Shown piece after piece: positions 15,957 through 23,109 of a DNA stretch of 64,000 nt. The stretch comes from Geomonas agri (GTDB taxonomy: Bacteria > Desulfobacterota > Desulfuromonadia > Geobacterales > Geobacteraceae). Below the pieces are notes generated by a model that ran no database searches, had not been told where the DNA came from, and saw nothing but the letters and a program-made list of their open reading frames with translations. The stretch is from positions 124,001 through 188,000 of the forward strand of contig NZ_JAINZO010000001.1 of NCBI RefSeq assembly GCF_020179605.1, given 5' to 3'. The translations under genes and the position numbers were made by a program. Every line of letters begins with the position of its first letter. Position 1 is the stretch's first letter.

Positions 15957-16604
15957 ATGATGTGGACGAGTTTCATTGAAATCCGCAGAAAGTGTACACT
16001 GTGCAGTTGTGACGGACTCTTGAATGAGGGAGCTTTCGTAGTATTTCAGAAAAATGCTCCGCGATCATTCGACATCCTGTTCATCCTTGAAGCACCAAAT
16101 CGCGATGACACCTACAACCCAAAGAAAGGCTACCTGACGGTTGACCCCAATACAGATCCGTCAGGTAAATTTTTCTGTGATCTATTCACAAACGAACTCA
16201 AATTTCCTTTGAACGACCTGTTTGTAACGAATAGCGTCCTTTGTCTGCCAGCGGAGAAATCAGGAAAATTTCCGGTCTCAGCGCTACAAAGAAAAAATTG
16301 CCTACTAAATCTACGACTATTAATCGACACATTTAACCCCATGATTGTTTGCCCTATGGGGACTAAGGCATTGAAAGCTACAGACGGAATATGCAACCAC
16401 GGCCTCAGAACTATGGCGACGGCGGTGGCGAATCCGTTGAATTGGTACGACAGGGTTTTATTCCCTCTGTTTCACACAAGTGCTCAAGCAAGAAATCCTA
16501 GAAATGGTCGCATTGAGCCGCAGCAACGTGCAGATTGGCGTAAGCTGCGAGCCGTTTGGGATCAGACACAATGCACAACCAGCGGCGACAGCGGTCTCCG
16601 CTGA
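15957..16604 (+). CDS. uracil-DNA glycosylase-fold cassette protein
   Basis: The 215-residue product has FDILFILEAPNRDDTYNP near residue 40, then TVDPNTDPSGKFF, DLFVTNSVLCLP and a late LFPLFHTSAQARN. This is the order of motif A, the motif B-adjacent strand and the catalytic-loop His of the uracil-DNA glycosylase superfamily, in a divergent branch often found in islands. Cysteines at CTLCSC near the N-terminus recall the iron-sulfur or zinc cysteines of families 4 and 5. The canonical GExPG is replaced by LEAPN, so base-excision activity is uncertain. Its C-terminus lies inside attC R4. Confidence 0.75.
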   Translation: MMWTSFIEIRRKCTLCSCDGLLNEGAFVVFQKNAPRSFDILFILEAPNRDDTYNPKKGYLTVDPNTDPSGKFFCDLFTNELKFPLNDLFVTNSVLCLPAEKSGKFPVSALQRKNCLLNLRLLIDTFNPMIVCPMGTKALKATDGICNHGLRTMATAVANPLNWYDRVLFPLFHTSAQARNPRNGRIEPQQRADWRKLRAVWDQTQCTTSGDSGLR

Positions 16605-16636
16605 CGTTCCGCTGCTGGCGCCTCGAAACGTTGGAC
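16573..16636 (+). other. integron attC site R4
   Basis: The site runs from GCACAAC to GTTGGAC (full GTTRRRY match). The inner arms are CCAGCGGCGACAGCGG and CCGCTGCTGG. Confidence 0.85.
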
Positions 16637-16713
16637 GCAAGAAAAGGAAGATATCATTCTATGCTGCCGCCTTAGTTATAGGGGAGGAATAATCTGCACA
16701 AGGTGAGGTGGCT

Positions 16714-17982
16714 ATGACATTAAAAGATGAAGAAGTGTACCGCAGAAAAAAGGAACTACTTGCCAGAGCGTTGCACAAAGCCGATGAAGCCGATCTTCTT
16801 GACCGGTCTGCAACGAAAGCCAAGACAGCATCATGGGAGAGTAGTATGAGGGATGGAATGGGCCTTGCGACAAATCAATCTGCATGGGAACCGATAGTCG
16901 AAGTTGGAGCCGAAGGCGGCTCCATTACACTTTATGGGCACCCGGACGTAAAAGGGCAATGGTGGTTTTGCCTCGATTGGGATGAACGCACCCTCGCAAT
17001 GTTTCTTGATGAGATTAACCACGACCTTCTCTCAGACCGTTCAGGAGTTGTCACCGGGTGGGAAGAAGGGCTGAAACTTCTGTACCAATATCCGTGGTGC
17101 CATCTTCATCCTTGTTTCGTTCACCATGAATTTCGGAAACTAGTACTTGCTGAAATTGTAGCCAGGCAATCTGAGTTGGATGACTACGAGGTGCAGGCGT
17201 GGCAGAGAATATGTTCAGATAGTTCAAATAATACAACTTCAAATAATACAAAAGACGATCAAGTATTCCGTCTTGTGGAAGAGAAGCCACGTCGCAAGAT
17301 GGCGACTTTGGTTAAGGAATACCTCAAGAAAAAGCGACCGCTGACGGTGGTGAAACTCACTGACGTGTACACACTCGCCCACAACAAAAAGGAACAGGAT
17401 AGTATCAGGGCAGCGCTGCATAGGGTCAGCGTCGGCACGGCCGTTTTTAAAAACTCTACTCCCTCGACGTCCTATGCAGTCCGTCTTTGCCTTCTCAATA
17501 ATGAGGAAGTGTTCCTATCCCTACCCGGTGTTCCCACGAGAGAGCTGCGTACTGAAAAAGCGGAAAAACAATACACAAAGGAAATATTCAAAAGATTTGC
17601 CGAAAAATACGGGGCCGAAACTATCAAGTATTGGGTTCAATCTGCCCAGCATCGTTCGGTGGTGCAAGCGGCGTGTGGGATGAGGCATGCCAAGAAACGG
17701 GATGGCCGGAACTGTATTCTATGCGAGGTGGAAGGAATCGCGGACGGTAGGGACGTTTTCGCTTGCCATGTTGTTTCGAGAAAAGTCCTATTTTGGGAGG
17801 CCATAGAGGAGGTAGAGAACATCAAAAAGACTATTTTCACCGATGAGGCCGTTTTGCTGCTCCGAAAGAAGTTGAAGAACAGTCCACGCCATTCCGACTC
17901 AGAATATATTGTGACGCTGTGCCGCGAGCACGATAATTTATTGGCCAATACAATCTCAGAGTCAATAGGGAAAAGTCAGTAA
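16714..17982 (+). CDS. HNH-type cassette protein, 422 aa
   Basis: ATG 16714 follows AAGGTGAGG. Residues 1-175 (GGSITLYGHPDVKGQWWFCL and following) resemble small uncharacterised cassette proteins. A Ser/Asn/Thr-rich linker (SSNNTTSNNT) follows, and the C-terminal third has RHAKKRDGRNCILCEVEG, ACHVVSRK and YIVTLCREHDNLL. This is a Cys-pair, His, Cys-x2-His arrangement of an HNH endonuclease with structural zinc. The layout suggests a fusion of a cassette domain with a nuclease domain, perhaps with the middle EYLKKKRPLTVVKLTDVY segment as a winged-helix linker. A restriction or defence role is possible but unproven. Confidence 0.75.
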   Translation: MTLKDEEVYRRKKELLARALHKADEADLLDRSATKAKTASWESSMRDGMGLATNQSAWEPIVEVGAEGGSITLYGHPDVKGQWWFCLDWDERTLAMFLDEINHDLLSDRSGVVTGWEEGLKLLYQYPWCHLHPCFVHHEFRKLVLAEIVARQSELDDYEVQAWQRICSDSSNNTTSNNTKDDQVFRLVEEKPRRKMATLVKEYLKKKRPLTVVKLTDVYTLAHNKKEQDSIRAALHRVSVGTAVFKNSTPSTSYAVRLCLLNNEEVFLSLPGVPTRELRTEKAEKQYTKEIFKRFAEKYGAETIKYWVQSAQHRSVVQAACGMRHAKKRDGRNCILCEVEGIADGRDVFACHVVSRKVLFWEAIEEVENIKKTIFTDEAVLLLRKKLKNSPRHSDSEYIVTLCREHDNLLANTISESIGKSQ

Positions 17983-18013
17983 CAAAAAGGAACCTGAATT
18001 TGCAGGAAAGATG

Positions 18014-18079
18014 TCCCAACGAGAGCAGTGGACCCGATCGCGTTAAACCCGCGCCGGGTCACCGGCCGGCCCGTTGAAG
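18014..18079 (+). other. integron attC site R5
   Basis: TCCCAAC to GTTGAAG, with arms GTGGACCCGATCGCG and GCGCCGGGTCACCGG. The last base of the final core departs from the consensus. Confidence 0.75.
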
Positions 18080-18095
18080 GATAAAAGAGGGAATT

Positions 18096-18656
18096 ATGGA
18101 CTCGCACTATTGGGAAGGACCAGAAAACAATAAGATTGGATTCGTATTAAGCACTCCCGGCCAAGATGAAGAAAATGCAAAACGCCCAGCTGCAGGCGCG
18201 ACAGGTGAGAATATGAATTCTATTTTGACCCATTTGCACAATTGGAATGCTGCCCTTTTCCCGAGTACTGATCGGTACCAATATCGTATTACAAATGCAT
18301 CTACAAAAATTATGTATGCTGGAAAAGGAGATGGTAAAACCCAAGATGAAGACAGTAACATTATCACAAAAACTAATATTGATCGCATAAACGAGCAGAT
18401 GTCCATCTGTGAGGTCATAATCCTCTGCGGAGCCAAGGCACAATTAATAGAGAACCACATAATAGGCAGAATTGTTGTCAAGGCACCTCATTTGGGAGCA
18501 AAGGGATTACACAATGAATACAACAATAGACACCCAGACCTTATAGTTATTAACGACGGGAAACTGCGTGAAATTACTAGACATAAACTATGCGCCGAAA
18601 GAATCATAAGTCAGATTGAAGAGCAACTGACGATTAATAACAAAAATAAGTACTAG
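18096..18656 (+). CDS. second uracil-DNA glycosylase-fold cassette protein
   Basis: This 186-residue protein has GFVLSTPGQDEENAKRPAAG near the N-terminus (STPG in place of GExPG), YQYRITNAS, VIILCGAKAQ and VKAPHLGAKGLHNEY. These are the motif positions of a different branch of the uracil-DNA glycosylase superfamily, unlike the 15957 protein in sequence. ATG 18096 follows AGAGGG. It is followed after 8 bases by a lipoprotein gene in the same cassette. Whether it is catalytic is unclear; HLG could supply the late His. Confidence 0.7.
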   Translation: MDSHYWEGPENNKIGFVLSTPGQDEENAKRPAAGATGENMNSILTHLHNWNAALFPSTDRYQYRITNASTKIMYAGKGDGKTQDEDSNIITKTNIDRINEQMSICEVIILCGAKAQLIENHIIGRIVVKAPHLGAKGLHNEYNNRHPDLIVINDGKLREITRHKLCAERIISQIEEQLTINNKNKY

Positions 18657-18664
18657 GGGGAAGA

Positions 18665-19294
18665 ATGAAAACCTTGAATTTGTCCGTTTGCGGACTGTTG
18701 CTACTCGTGCTTATGTCAGGGTGTGCGACAATTGATGCAACAACTACTCGCTTCTATTCACCTGACTACAAAAATAACGGAACAATTGCTGTTCTCGCTT
18801 CTGCTGCAGAGGTAAATAATTCTTTAGAATTCTCCTTTTATAAAGCAAAGGTAGAAAAAGCGTTTGCATCTAATGGCTATACGATCGTTAGCAGTTCTTC
18901 TGAAGCTAAATATGTTGCTTTAGTAGCGTATGGAATTGACGAAGGTCAAAGTGGGGTTGTTTCTACTCCTATATTTGGTCAGACCGGTGGTGTAACTACT
19001 ACTTTTTCTTCTTTTGGTGCCAGCTACTACACCATGCCAACCTATGGAATTGTCGGATCATCCACCCAATCAGTAAGCAGATATAGTCGAGCAATAGCAA
19101 TAGATATCGTTGAGACAGCTACCATAAAAGAAGGAAAGCCCAAAAAAGTTTTTGAAATACGGACTAAAAGTGTTGGTTCCTGTAGTTCTATTGCCGGAGT
19201 ATTCGACGATATGTTGAAAGCTATGTTTATAGATTTCCCCGGTGAAAACGGAAAAGCAATATCTGTTACATTACAATACACCGGTGACTGCTAA
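18665..19294 (+). CDS. lipoprotein, 209 aa
   Basis: The signal peptide ends with the lipobox LMSGC (Cys at residue 19), so the product is lipidated and probably sits in the outer membrane. The mature part (TRFYSPDYKNNGTIAVLASA and following) resembles DUF4136-like lipoproteins that share a central beta sheet, with a Ser/Thr/Gly-rich middle (GQTGGVTTTFSSFGASYYT). GGGGGAAG precedes the ATG. It shares a cassette with the glycosylase-like gene. No partner is known. Confidence 0.7.
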   Translation: MKTLNLSVCGLLLLVLMSGCATIDATTTRFYSPDYKNNGTIAVLASAAEVNNSLEFSFYKAKVEKAFASNGYTIVSSSSEAKYVALVAYGIDEGQSGVVSTPIFGQTGGVTTTFSSFGASYYTMPTYGIVGSSTQSVSRYSRAIAIDIVETATIKEGKPKKVFEIRTKSVGSCSSIAGVFDDMLKAMFIDFPGENGKAISVTLQYTGDC

Positions 19295-19348
19295 CCCCTA
19301 TCAAGGGAATGTTCCTAAAGTGTGCTCTCCAAATCCCAAAAGGGCAGC

Positions 19349-19408
19349 GTTCAACCAAGCGCGGCAGACGGTCGGCTGACGCCGCCGCTGCGCTCTCAGC
19401 CGTTATGT
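19349..19408 (+). other. integron attC site R6
   Basis: GTTCAAC to GTTATGT, with arms CCAAGCGCGGCAGACGG and GCCGCCGCTGCGCTC. A second core-like GTTAGAA begins at 19409. The arms resemble those of R3. Confidence 0.8.
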
Positions 19409-19435
19409 GTTAGAAATCAGCCCAAAGGACGACCT

Positions 19436-19861
19436 ATGGAAGATTCGACAGTAAATTCAATAATTGCCCTCTTAGGCGTGCCTATTGGTGTTCTGACATA
19501 TTATTTCAACAAGTTATGGATGGAACCGTACTTTGAGTACGAAAAACTACGAGCAAGAATAAACTCAGATTTGCTGTACTACGCCGACGCGGTTGAAATA
19601 GACATGAAGAATACAGAGTGCCTACTTTACAAAAAGTATGGTGAGCGTATGAGCGCCTTTCACAGACACGCAGCTGATCTCTTGGCCCTCTACCCTCTGC
19701 TGCCCGCATGGCATCGCATCAACTATTTTGAGACTCGGGAGTACCCCGACAAAGCCGTCGGGCAGCTTCTTCGCTACGCCAAACACCCCGACCCATTTGA
19801 GGCAAGAGAAGCCGAAAAAGAAATAAAAGGACTCTTGAGATTACCCACGATACTGTCTTAA
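19436..19861 (+). CDS. small membrane-anchored cassette protein, 141 aa
   Basis: ATG 19436 is chosen because the longer frame upstream reads through attC R6. One N-terminal hydrophobic segment (SIIALLGVPIGVLTYYF) is followed by a helical cytoplasmic part (FNKLWMEPYFEYEKLRARIN, then HAADLLALYPLLPAWHRINY). The sequence resembles small uncharacterised inner-membrane proteins. It is the first of two genes in its cassette. No function is proposed. Confidence 0.6.
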   Translation: MEDSTVNSIIALLGVPIGVLTYYFNKLWMEPYFEYEKLRARINSDLLYYADAVEIDMKNTECLLYKKYGERMSAFHRHAADLLALYPLLPAWHRINYFETREYPDKAVGQLLRYAKHPDPFEAREAEKEIKGLLRLPTILS

Positions 19862-19918
19862 ACTTTCTGCATCCTATTCTTCCGGTGTCATTGTATTCTT
19901 TTCTATTGGAGGCATGTT

Positions 19919-20488
19919 GTGTCTGAAACCAGTCAATCTCTTTACAAAAAAGCTTACGACGCCCACTACAAAGAATGTGACTACGGAAAAGCACTACCAA
20001 GTTACAATGCCGTCATAGAAGAATTTCCTGACAGTGCAGAAGCAACATACGCTCGAACTCAGCTTGAAAATCTTGAAAACTCAAAAGACAAATTAAATAA
20101 GCAACGCATTAAAAGTGCCGAGGCCCCTCCTGAATCTTTCTATGAGCCCGCTGTTATTCTTACGACTGCTCCGTGGCTAGAAGGATACCGCGTAAAAGAA
20201 ACAGTAGAAGTTATTACATCTGAGTGCGTACTTGGAATTGATTTTATTTCTGATTTCATCGCAAAAATCACTGACGTAGTAGGTGGTCGTAGTGGCATTA
20301 CCCAAAATGCACTTAGAAATGCGCGTAAGGCTTGCCTATCTGAACTAAGACAAGAGGCAGGCAAGCTCGGAGCTAACGCTGTCATTGCCGTGACACTGAA
20401 TTACAACGAATTCAGCGGCCAGGGGAAGTCAATGCTATTTCTTGTGGCGTCTGGAACAGCAGTAAAAGTAGAGAAGATGGCAGATTAG
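19919..20488 (+). CDS. TPR-like plus YbjQ-family cassette protein
   Basis: GTG 19919 follows TTGGAGG. Residues 1-50 form a TPR-like helical hairpin (KKAYDAHYKECDYGKALPSY). Residues 75-185 match the YbjQ/UPF0145 heavy-metal-binding-like family: VITSECVLGIDFISDF, then RNARKACLSELRQEAGKLGA and NAVIAVTLNYNEF. YbjQ proteins form pentamers and their role is unknown. The fusion to a TPR unit is unusual. It is the second gene of its cassette and ends just before attC R7. Confidence 0.75.
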   Translation: MSETSQSLYKKAYDAHYKECDYGKALPSYNAVIEEFPDSAEATYARTQLENLENSKDKLNKQRIKSAEAPPESFYEPAVILTTAPWLEGYRVKETVEVITSECVLGIDFISDFIAKITDVVGGRSGITQNALRNARKACLSELRQEAGKLGANAVIAVTLNYNEFSGQGKSMLFLVASGTAVKVEKMAD

Positions 20489-20494
20489 AGCCGC

Positions 20495-20557
20495 ACATAA
20501 CTTGCGCCTGGACCAGTCTCCACTTCGTTTCGCTTGGTCAGACTTGTGGCGTTGGCC
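20495..20557 (+). other. integron attC site R7
   Basis: ACATAAC to GTTGGCC. The arms GCGCCTGGACCAGTCTC and TGGTCAGACTTGTGGC give the strongest asymmetric fold in the array. Confidence 0.8.
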
Positions 20558-20586
20558 GGAAAAAGACTAGAAAAAACCAGGAAATC

Positions 20587-20970
20587 ATGGGCGCTTTTCA
20601 ACTCGGCATGAAGATCTATGGTGTCATCGTAATGTACACCGCTTTTACACTGATGGCTGGAAGTTGGATAGGTTCGGTCGTTGCGGCGATGATCATTAGG
20701 AAACGATTTCCGGACCTATGGACCAAGCTAGGAAGTCCCACAAACTGGATTTACGGTAACATTACAGCGGTAACATGGTCCTTTGGCGCTGGAAGTAACA
20801 TCGATAGTCACTTTTTCACGTTTCTGGACAAGAAAATATTTCAAGAAACAGAAAACAAGCCATTCATCCGATATTGCAAACTGCTTCGAATCGGCTGGTA
20901 TGCGGGGCTGGCGCTATTTCTATTGATGTTTCTAACTGTCGCACCGTATCTGGTGTACATAAATACCTGA
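20587..20970 (+). CDS. two-helix membrane cassette protein, 127 aa
   Basis: ATG 20587 opens a protein with an N-terminal membrane helix (YGVIVMYTAFTLMAGSWIG), a loop with a Trp-rich segment and a C-terminal helix (WYAGLALFLLMFLTVAPYLV). It is the last complete cassette gene, between R7 and R8. It has the general shape of small inner-membrane stress proteins, but I cannot name a family. Confidence 0.6.
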   Translation: MGAFQLGMKIYGVIVMYTAFTLMAGSWIGSVVAAMIIRKRFPDLWTKLGSPTNWIYGNITAVTWSFGAGSNIDSHFFTFLDKKIFQETENKPFIRYCKLLRIGWYAGLALFLLMFLTVAPYLVYINT

Positions 20971-20984
20971 AAATAGGGAAAAAC

Positions 20985-21059
20985 GTCCAACCAGCCGATT
21001 GGACGCCGACCGGGGCTGAGAGCCGCCCCGGCGCGGGTCAACCGGGCACCCCGTTATAT
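20985..21059 (+). other. integron attC site R8, end of array
   Basis: GTCCAAC to GTTATAT. The arms CCAGCCGATTGGACGCCG and GGGTCAACCGGGCACCCC match L2 at the left edge of the window closely. Nothing cassette-like follows, so the array ends here. Confidence 0.85.
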
Positions 21060-21169
21060 CGCTAATCCCACCTCAAAGCATACTTAGTGTCCTTTAGCAG
21101 TTGTAGGTGCTACGCCTGTCGGGTCATCTCTGCCCCTCCAAGATTTTAGGCTCCTCTTATATCTCAAAC

Positions 21170-21400
21170 CAAGATTGTGAGCTCGTGCGTGGGGAGAAGT
21201 GGAACCTTCACCGATTCATCACCACCAGGGCGACGGCCCGGAGCTCTACGCCGCGGCGTGCAACCAGGGGCCGAGGGGATCGTGAGCAAGCGGATTGACT
21301 CACCGTACCGCGCAGGCCGCCGGACGAAGACTTGGCTCAAGACCAAGGATCCGGAGTACGACCAAGCACTCGCGTGGAAGTGGTGGTTGAAGGTGGGGTG
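21170..21400 (+). pseudogene. LigD-type ATP-dependent DNA ligase fragment (C-terminal part)
   Basis: Two frames together give GDGPELYAAACNQG and then EGIVSKRIDSPYRAGRRTKT followed by WLKTK. This is motif IV-V of bacterial LigD-type ATP-dependent ligases (EGIVSKR...SPY...WLKxK). One frameshift separates the parts and neither end is intact. It points right, opposite to the adjacent fragment at 21480-21905. Confidence 0.7.
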
Positions 21401-21479
21401 AAGTTCTGATAGATCCTGTCTGGGTAAAACCCATAAGTCGATCAAAGAGGGTACAGCAGGAAATCAAGCACTTACCCGA

Positions 21480-21905
21480 TCATGCAAAGGCTGATTTCGC
21501 TGCATAGAAGAGGCAGAGCGGGCTTTCCTCTCCAATAGCTGGACCGCCCGCAGATCCCGGTCCATGTGCATGATGTCGAAGGCATGTTACACCAGGTGTC
21601 ACCTGGTCGAGCTTGGCAATCGCGGTCTGCAGCGCACCGAAGGACGATCGGCCCTCCTCAGCCATCACCACGATTTCGCCATCGAGCCAAAGCTGGCCAG
21701 CCGGCAGGCGCCGGATCTCCGCGGCGATTGCCGAGAAGCTCCACCGGTGGCCGTTGCGGGTGTAGAAGTCCACCCGGCAGCCATCTTTCCGGCAGCAGAG
21801 GAGCCGGAAACCGTCCAGCTTGATCTCGTGCAGCCAATCAGGACCTTCAGGAGGGCCAGAAGGGGGGGGAGGAGAGTTGCGTTGACATGGTTGGGAAACA
21901 ATGTG
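21480..21905 (-). pseudogene. LigD-type DNA ligase fragment (N-terminal catalytic part)
   Basis: The leftward frame reads PPEGPDWLHEIKLDGFRLLC, with the nucleotidylated Lys in the KxDG motif, then LPAGQLWLDGEIVVMAEEG and FGALQTAIAKLD. A frameshift near 21575 moves the match to FDIMHMDRDLRAVQLLERKA. The start of the gene is missing. Together with the rightward 21170-21400 piece this shows a ligase gene broken and inverted by rearrangement. Confidence 0.7.
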
Positions 21906-21911
21906 GGCCAT

Positions 21912-22227
21912 CGTACCCGAAACGGGCGGAAAAGGGCAAGGAGGGGCTTTTTGGGTATATGGCGGACCCTCTCGCGCGGTGGCAAGAACTCCAGTTCTGC
22001 CGAAATATGCACCCAGTGGGCGGCTAACGAGCCGTAGACCCGACGAAGCAGACGGCCAATTCCTGCCACGAACTCGCTAAAGGGCGTAAGGGAGAAAGGG
22101 GCTAGGCGGGAAAGTCCCGTTAAAAGCGAAATTTGGAGGTTTCAGGTTTTAAGGAGGGCCGAAAGAGGGTGAGACGGGAAAGGAAAGCCCCGGGGAGGCC
22201 GGGGCGGTTCGTGTGGCGTCCTGGAGG
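21912..22227 (-). terminator. gap with a terminator-like hairpin for the leftward unit
   Basis: No gene is seen here. GCCCCGG/CCGGGGC (22187-22205), read leftwards, is followed by TTTCC. It lies 23 bases past the stop of the small gene at 22228. Confidence 0.4.
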
Positions 22228-22323
22228 TCAGTTCGCGCTGGGAAGAAAATCTGAGATGTCGAGTATTTCTTCTAGTTCCTCGTTGGAATACGGAGGGAAA
22301 ATTTGTTCGTCCGGTTTGTCCAT
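22228..22323 (-). CDS. very small acidic protein, 31 aa
   Basis: ATG 22323 follows AAAAGGAGAAGG. The product begins MDKPDEQIFPPYSNEELEEI and continues with an Asp/Ile/Leu-rich end; it is too short for a fold assignment. The ribosome site is strong and the gene sits between a larger leftward gene and a terminator-like hairpin, so it may be real. It is not similar to anything I recognise. Confidence 0.4.
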   Translation of the reverse strand: MDKPDEQIFPPYSNEELEEILDISDFLPSAN

Positions 22324-22412
22324 GGTCCTTCTCCTTTTCTCTTTAGCTCCGGGTCCGCCCGGTGCGCGTGCTCTGCTTTTATTGTCCGGTGCAGCAACCC
22401 CTAGGCTGCGAG

Positions 22413-22823
22413 CTAGACGGTTCCAGCGAAGTTCTTTCCGGCAACCAGAGCGCTGCGGCCGCCGTAGACAGTCTGGTGAGCCACCAGGGCCTCGGCGTGC
22501 AACTCGATGTAAGCCACTGCCATGTTTTTGCCGAATTTTTTGTAGTATTTGGTCGGCAGCGCAATGATGTGTTTTACGAGTTTCGCCCGAGACCGCAGTT
22601 TTTTCGCTCCCCACATCATAATCTTGGCGCAATCTTCTGCCATCTGGTACACGTCAAGCCTTTCCGCCTGGGTGAGCGGCCGCCTGTGGCGATATTCTCT
22701 TTCTAAGGTGCGCCTGGTCCGCAGGTAGTCGTACAGCGCGTACTTGTCCTCGGCAATATTGCTGTCGCCGTAGATCTCCAGTGCTGCCTTCTTCGCTTTC
22801 TGGAAAGATTCGTCTTGTGCCAT
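22413..22823 (-). CDS. hypothetical element protein, 136 aa
   Basis: ATG 22823 follows GGGAGGGTGAGGAG. The product is helical and basic (QKAKKAALEIYGDSNIAEDK, then RRTLEREYRHRRPLTQAERL). A Met/Lys-rich middle is followed by a hydrophobic C-terminal helix (KNMAVAYIELHAEALVAHQT). It is probably a DNA-associated or regulatory protein of the element. It is transcribed away from the repeat block and lies 130 bases downstream of a direct repeat that may be its operator. Confidence 0.6.
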   Translation of the reverse strand: MAQDESFQKAKKAALEIYGDSNIAEDKYALYDYLRTRRTLEREYRHRRPLTQAERLDVYQMAEDCAKIMMWGAKKLRSRAKLVKHIIALPTKYYKKFGKNMAVAYIELHAEALVAHQTVYGGRSALVAGKNFAGTV

Positions 22824-22956
22824 CTCCTCACCCTCCCTGCCCGATCGGGCCTTAAGTGGTTGTTGCTTTGTGTAATTATTTGTACGGGTCAGCAACACCA
22901 AACGTTCACTTTGTGCCTTTTTTCCCTAAAAAAAAGTTGGCCACCCACGCATTTAC

Positions 22957-23006
22957 GTTGCACAACTGCACATAAATCCCTGTTTTTGTTGCCAAGCTGC
23001 ACATAA
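22957..23006 (-). promoter_or_regulatory. 19-base direct repeat, operator candidate
   Basis: GTTGCACAACTGCACATAA at 22957 and GTTGCCAAGCTGCACATAA at 22988 match at 16 of 19 positions. They are 31 bases apart (about three helical turns), upstream of the leftward gene at 22823 and at the edge of the repeat block. Confidence 0.55.
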
Positions 23007-23109
23007 TCGAAATTCGCTTAAATTCAAGTGATTCCAAACGCTAAGGCGCTGAAATAGCCACGAAACGGTCCTTTTGGCGAGGAATAGCCCGTAAAAGCCA
23101 CGCGAAAAG

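Noticed and set aside
19409-19415. GTTAGAA as the closing core of attC R6
   Set aside because: GTTATGT at 19402 pairs better with the GTTCAAC start and keeps the usual length; the second core is kept only as a note.
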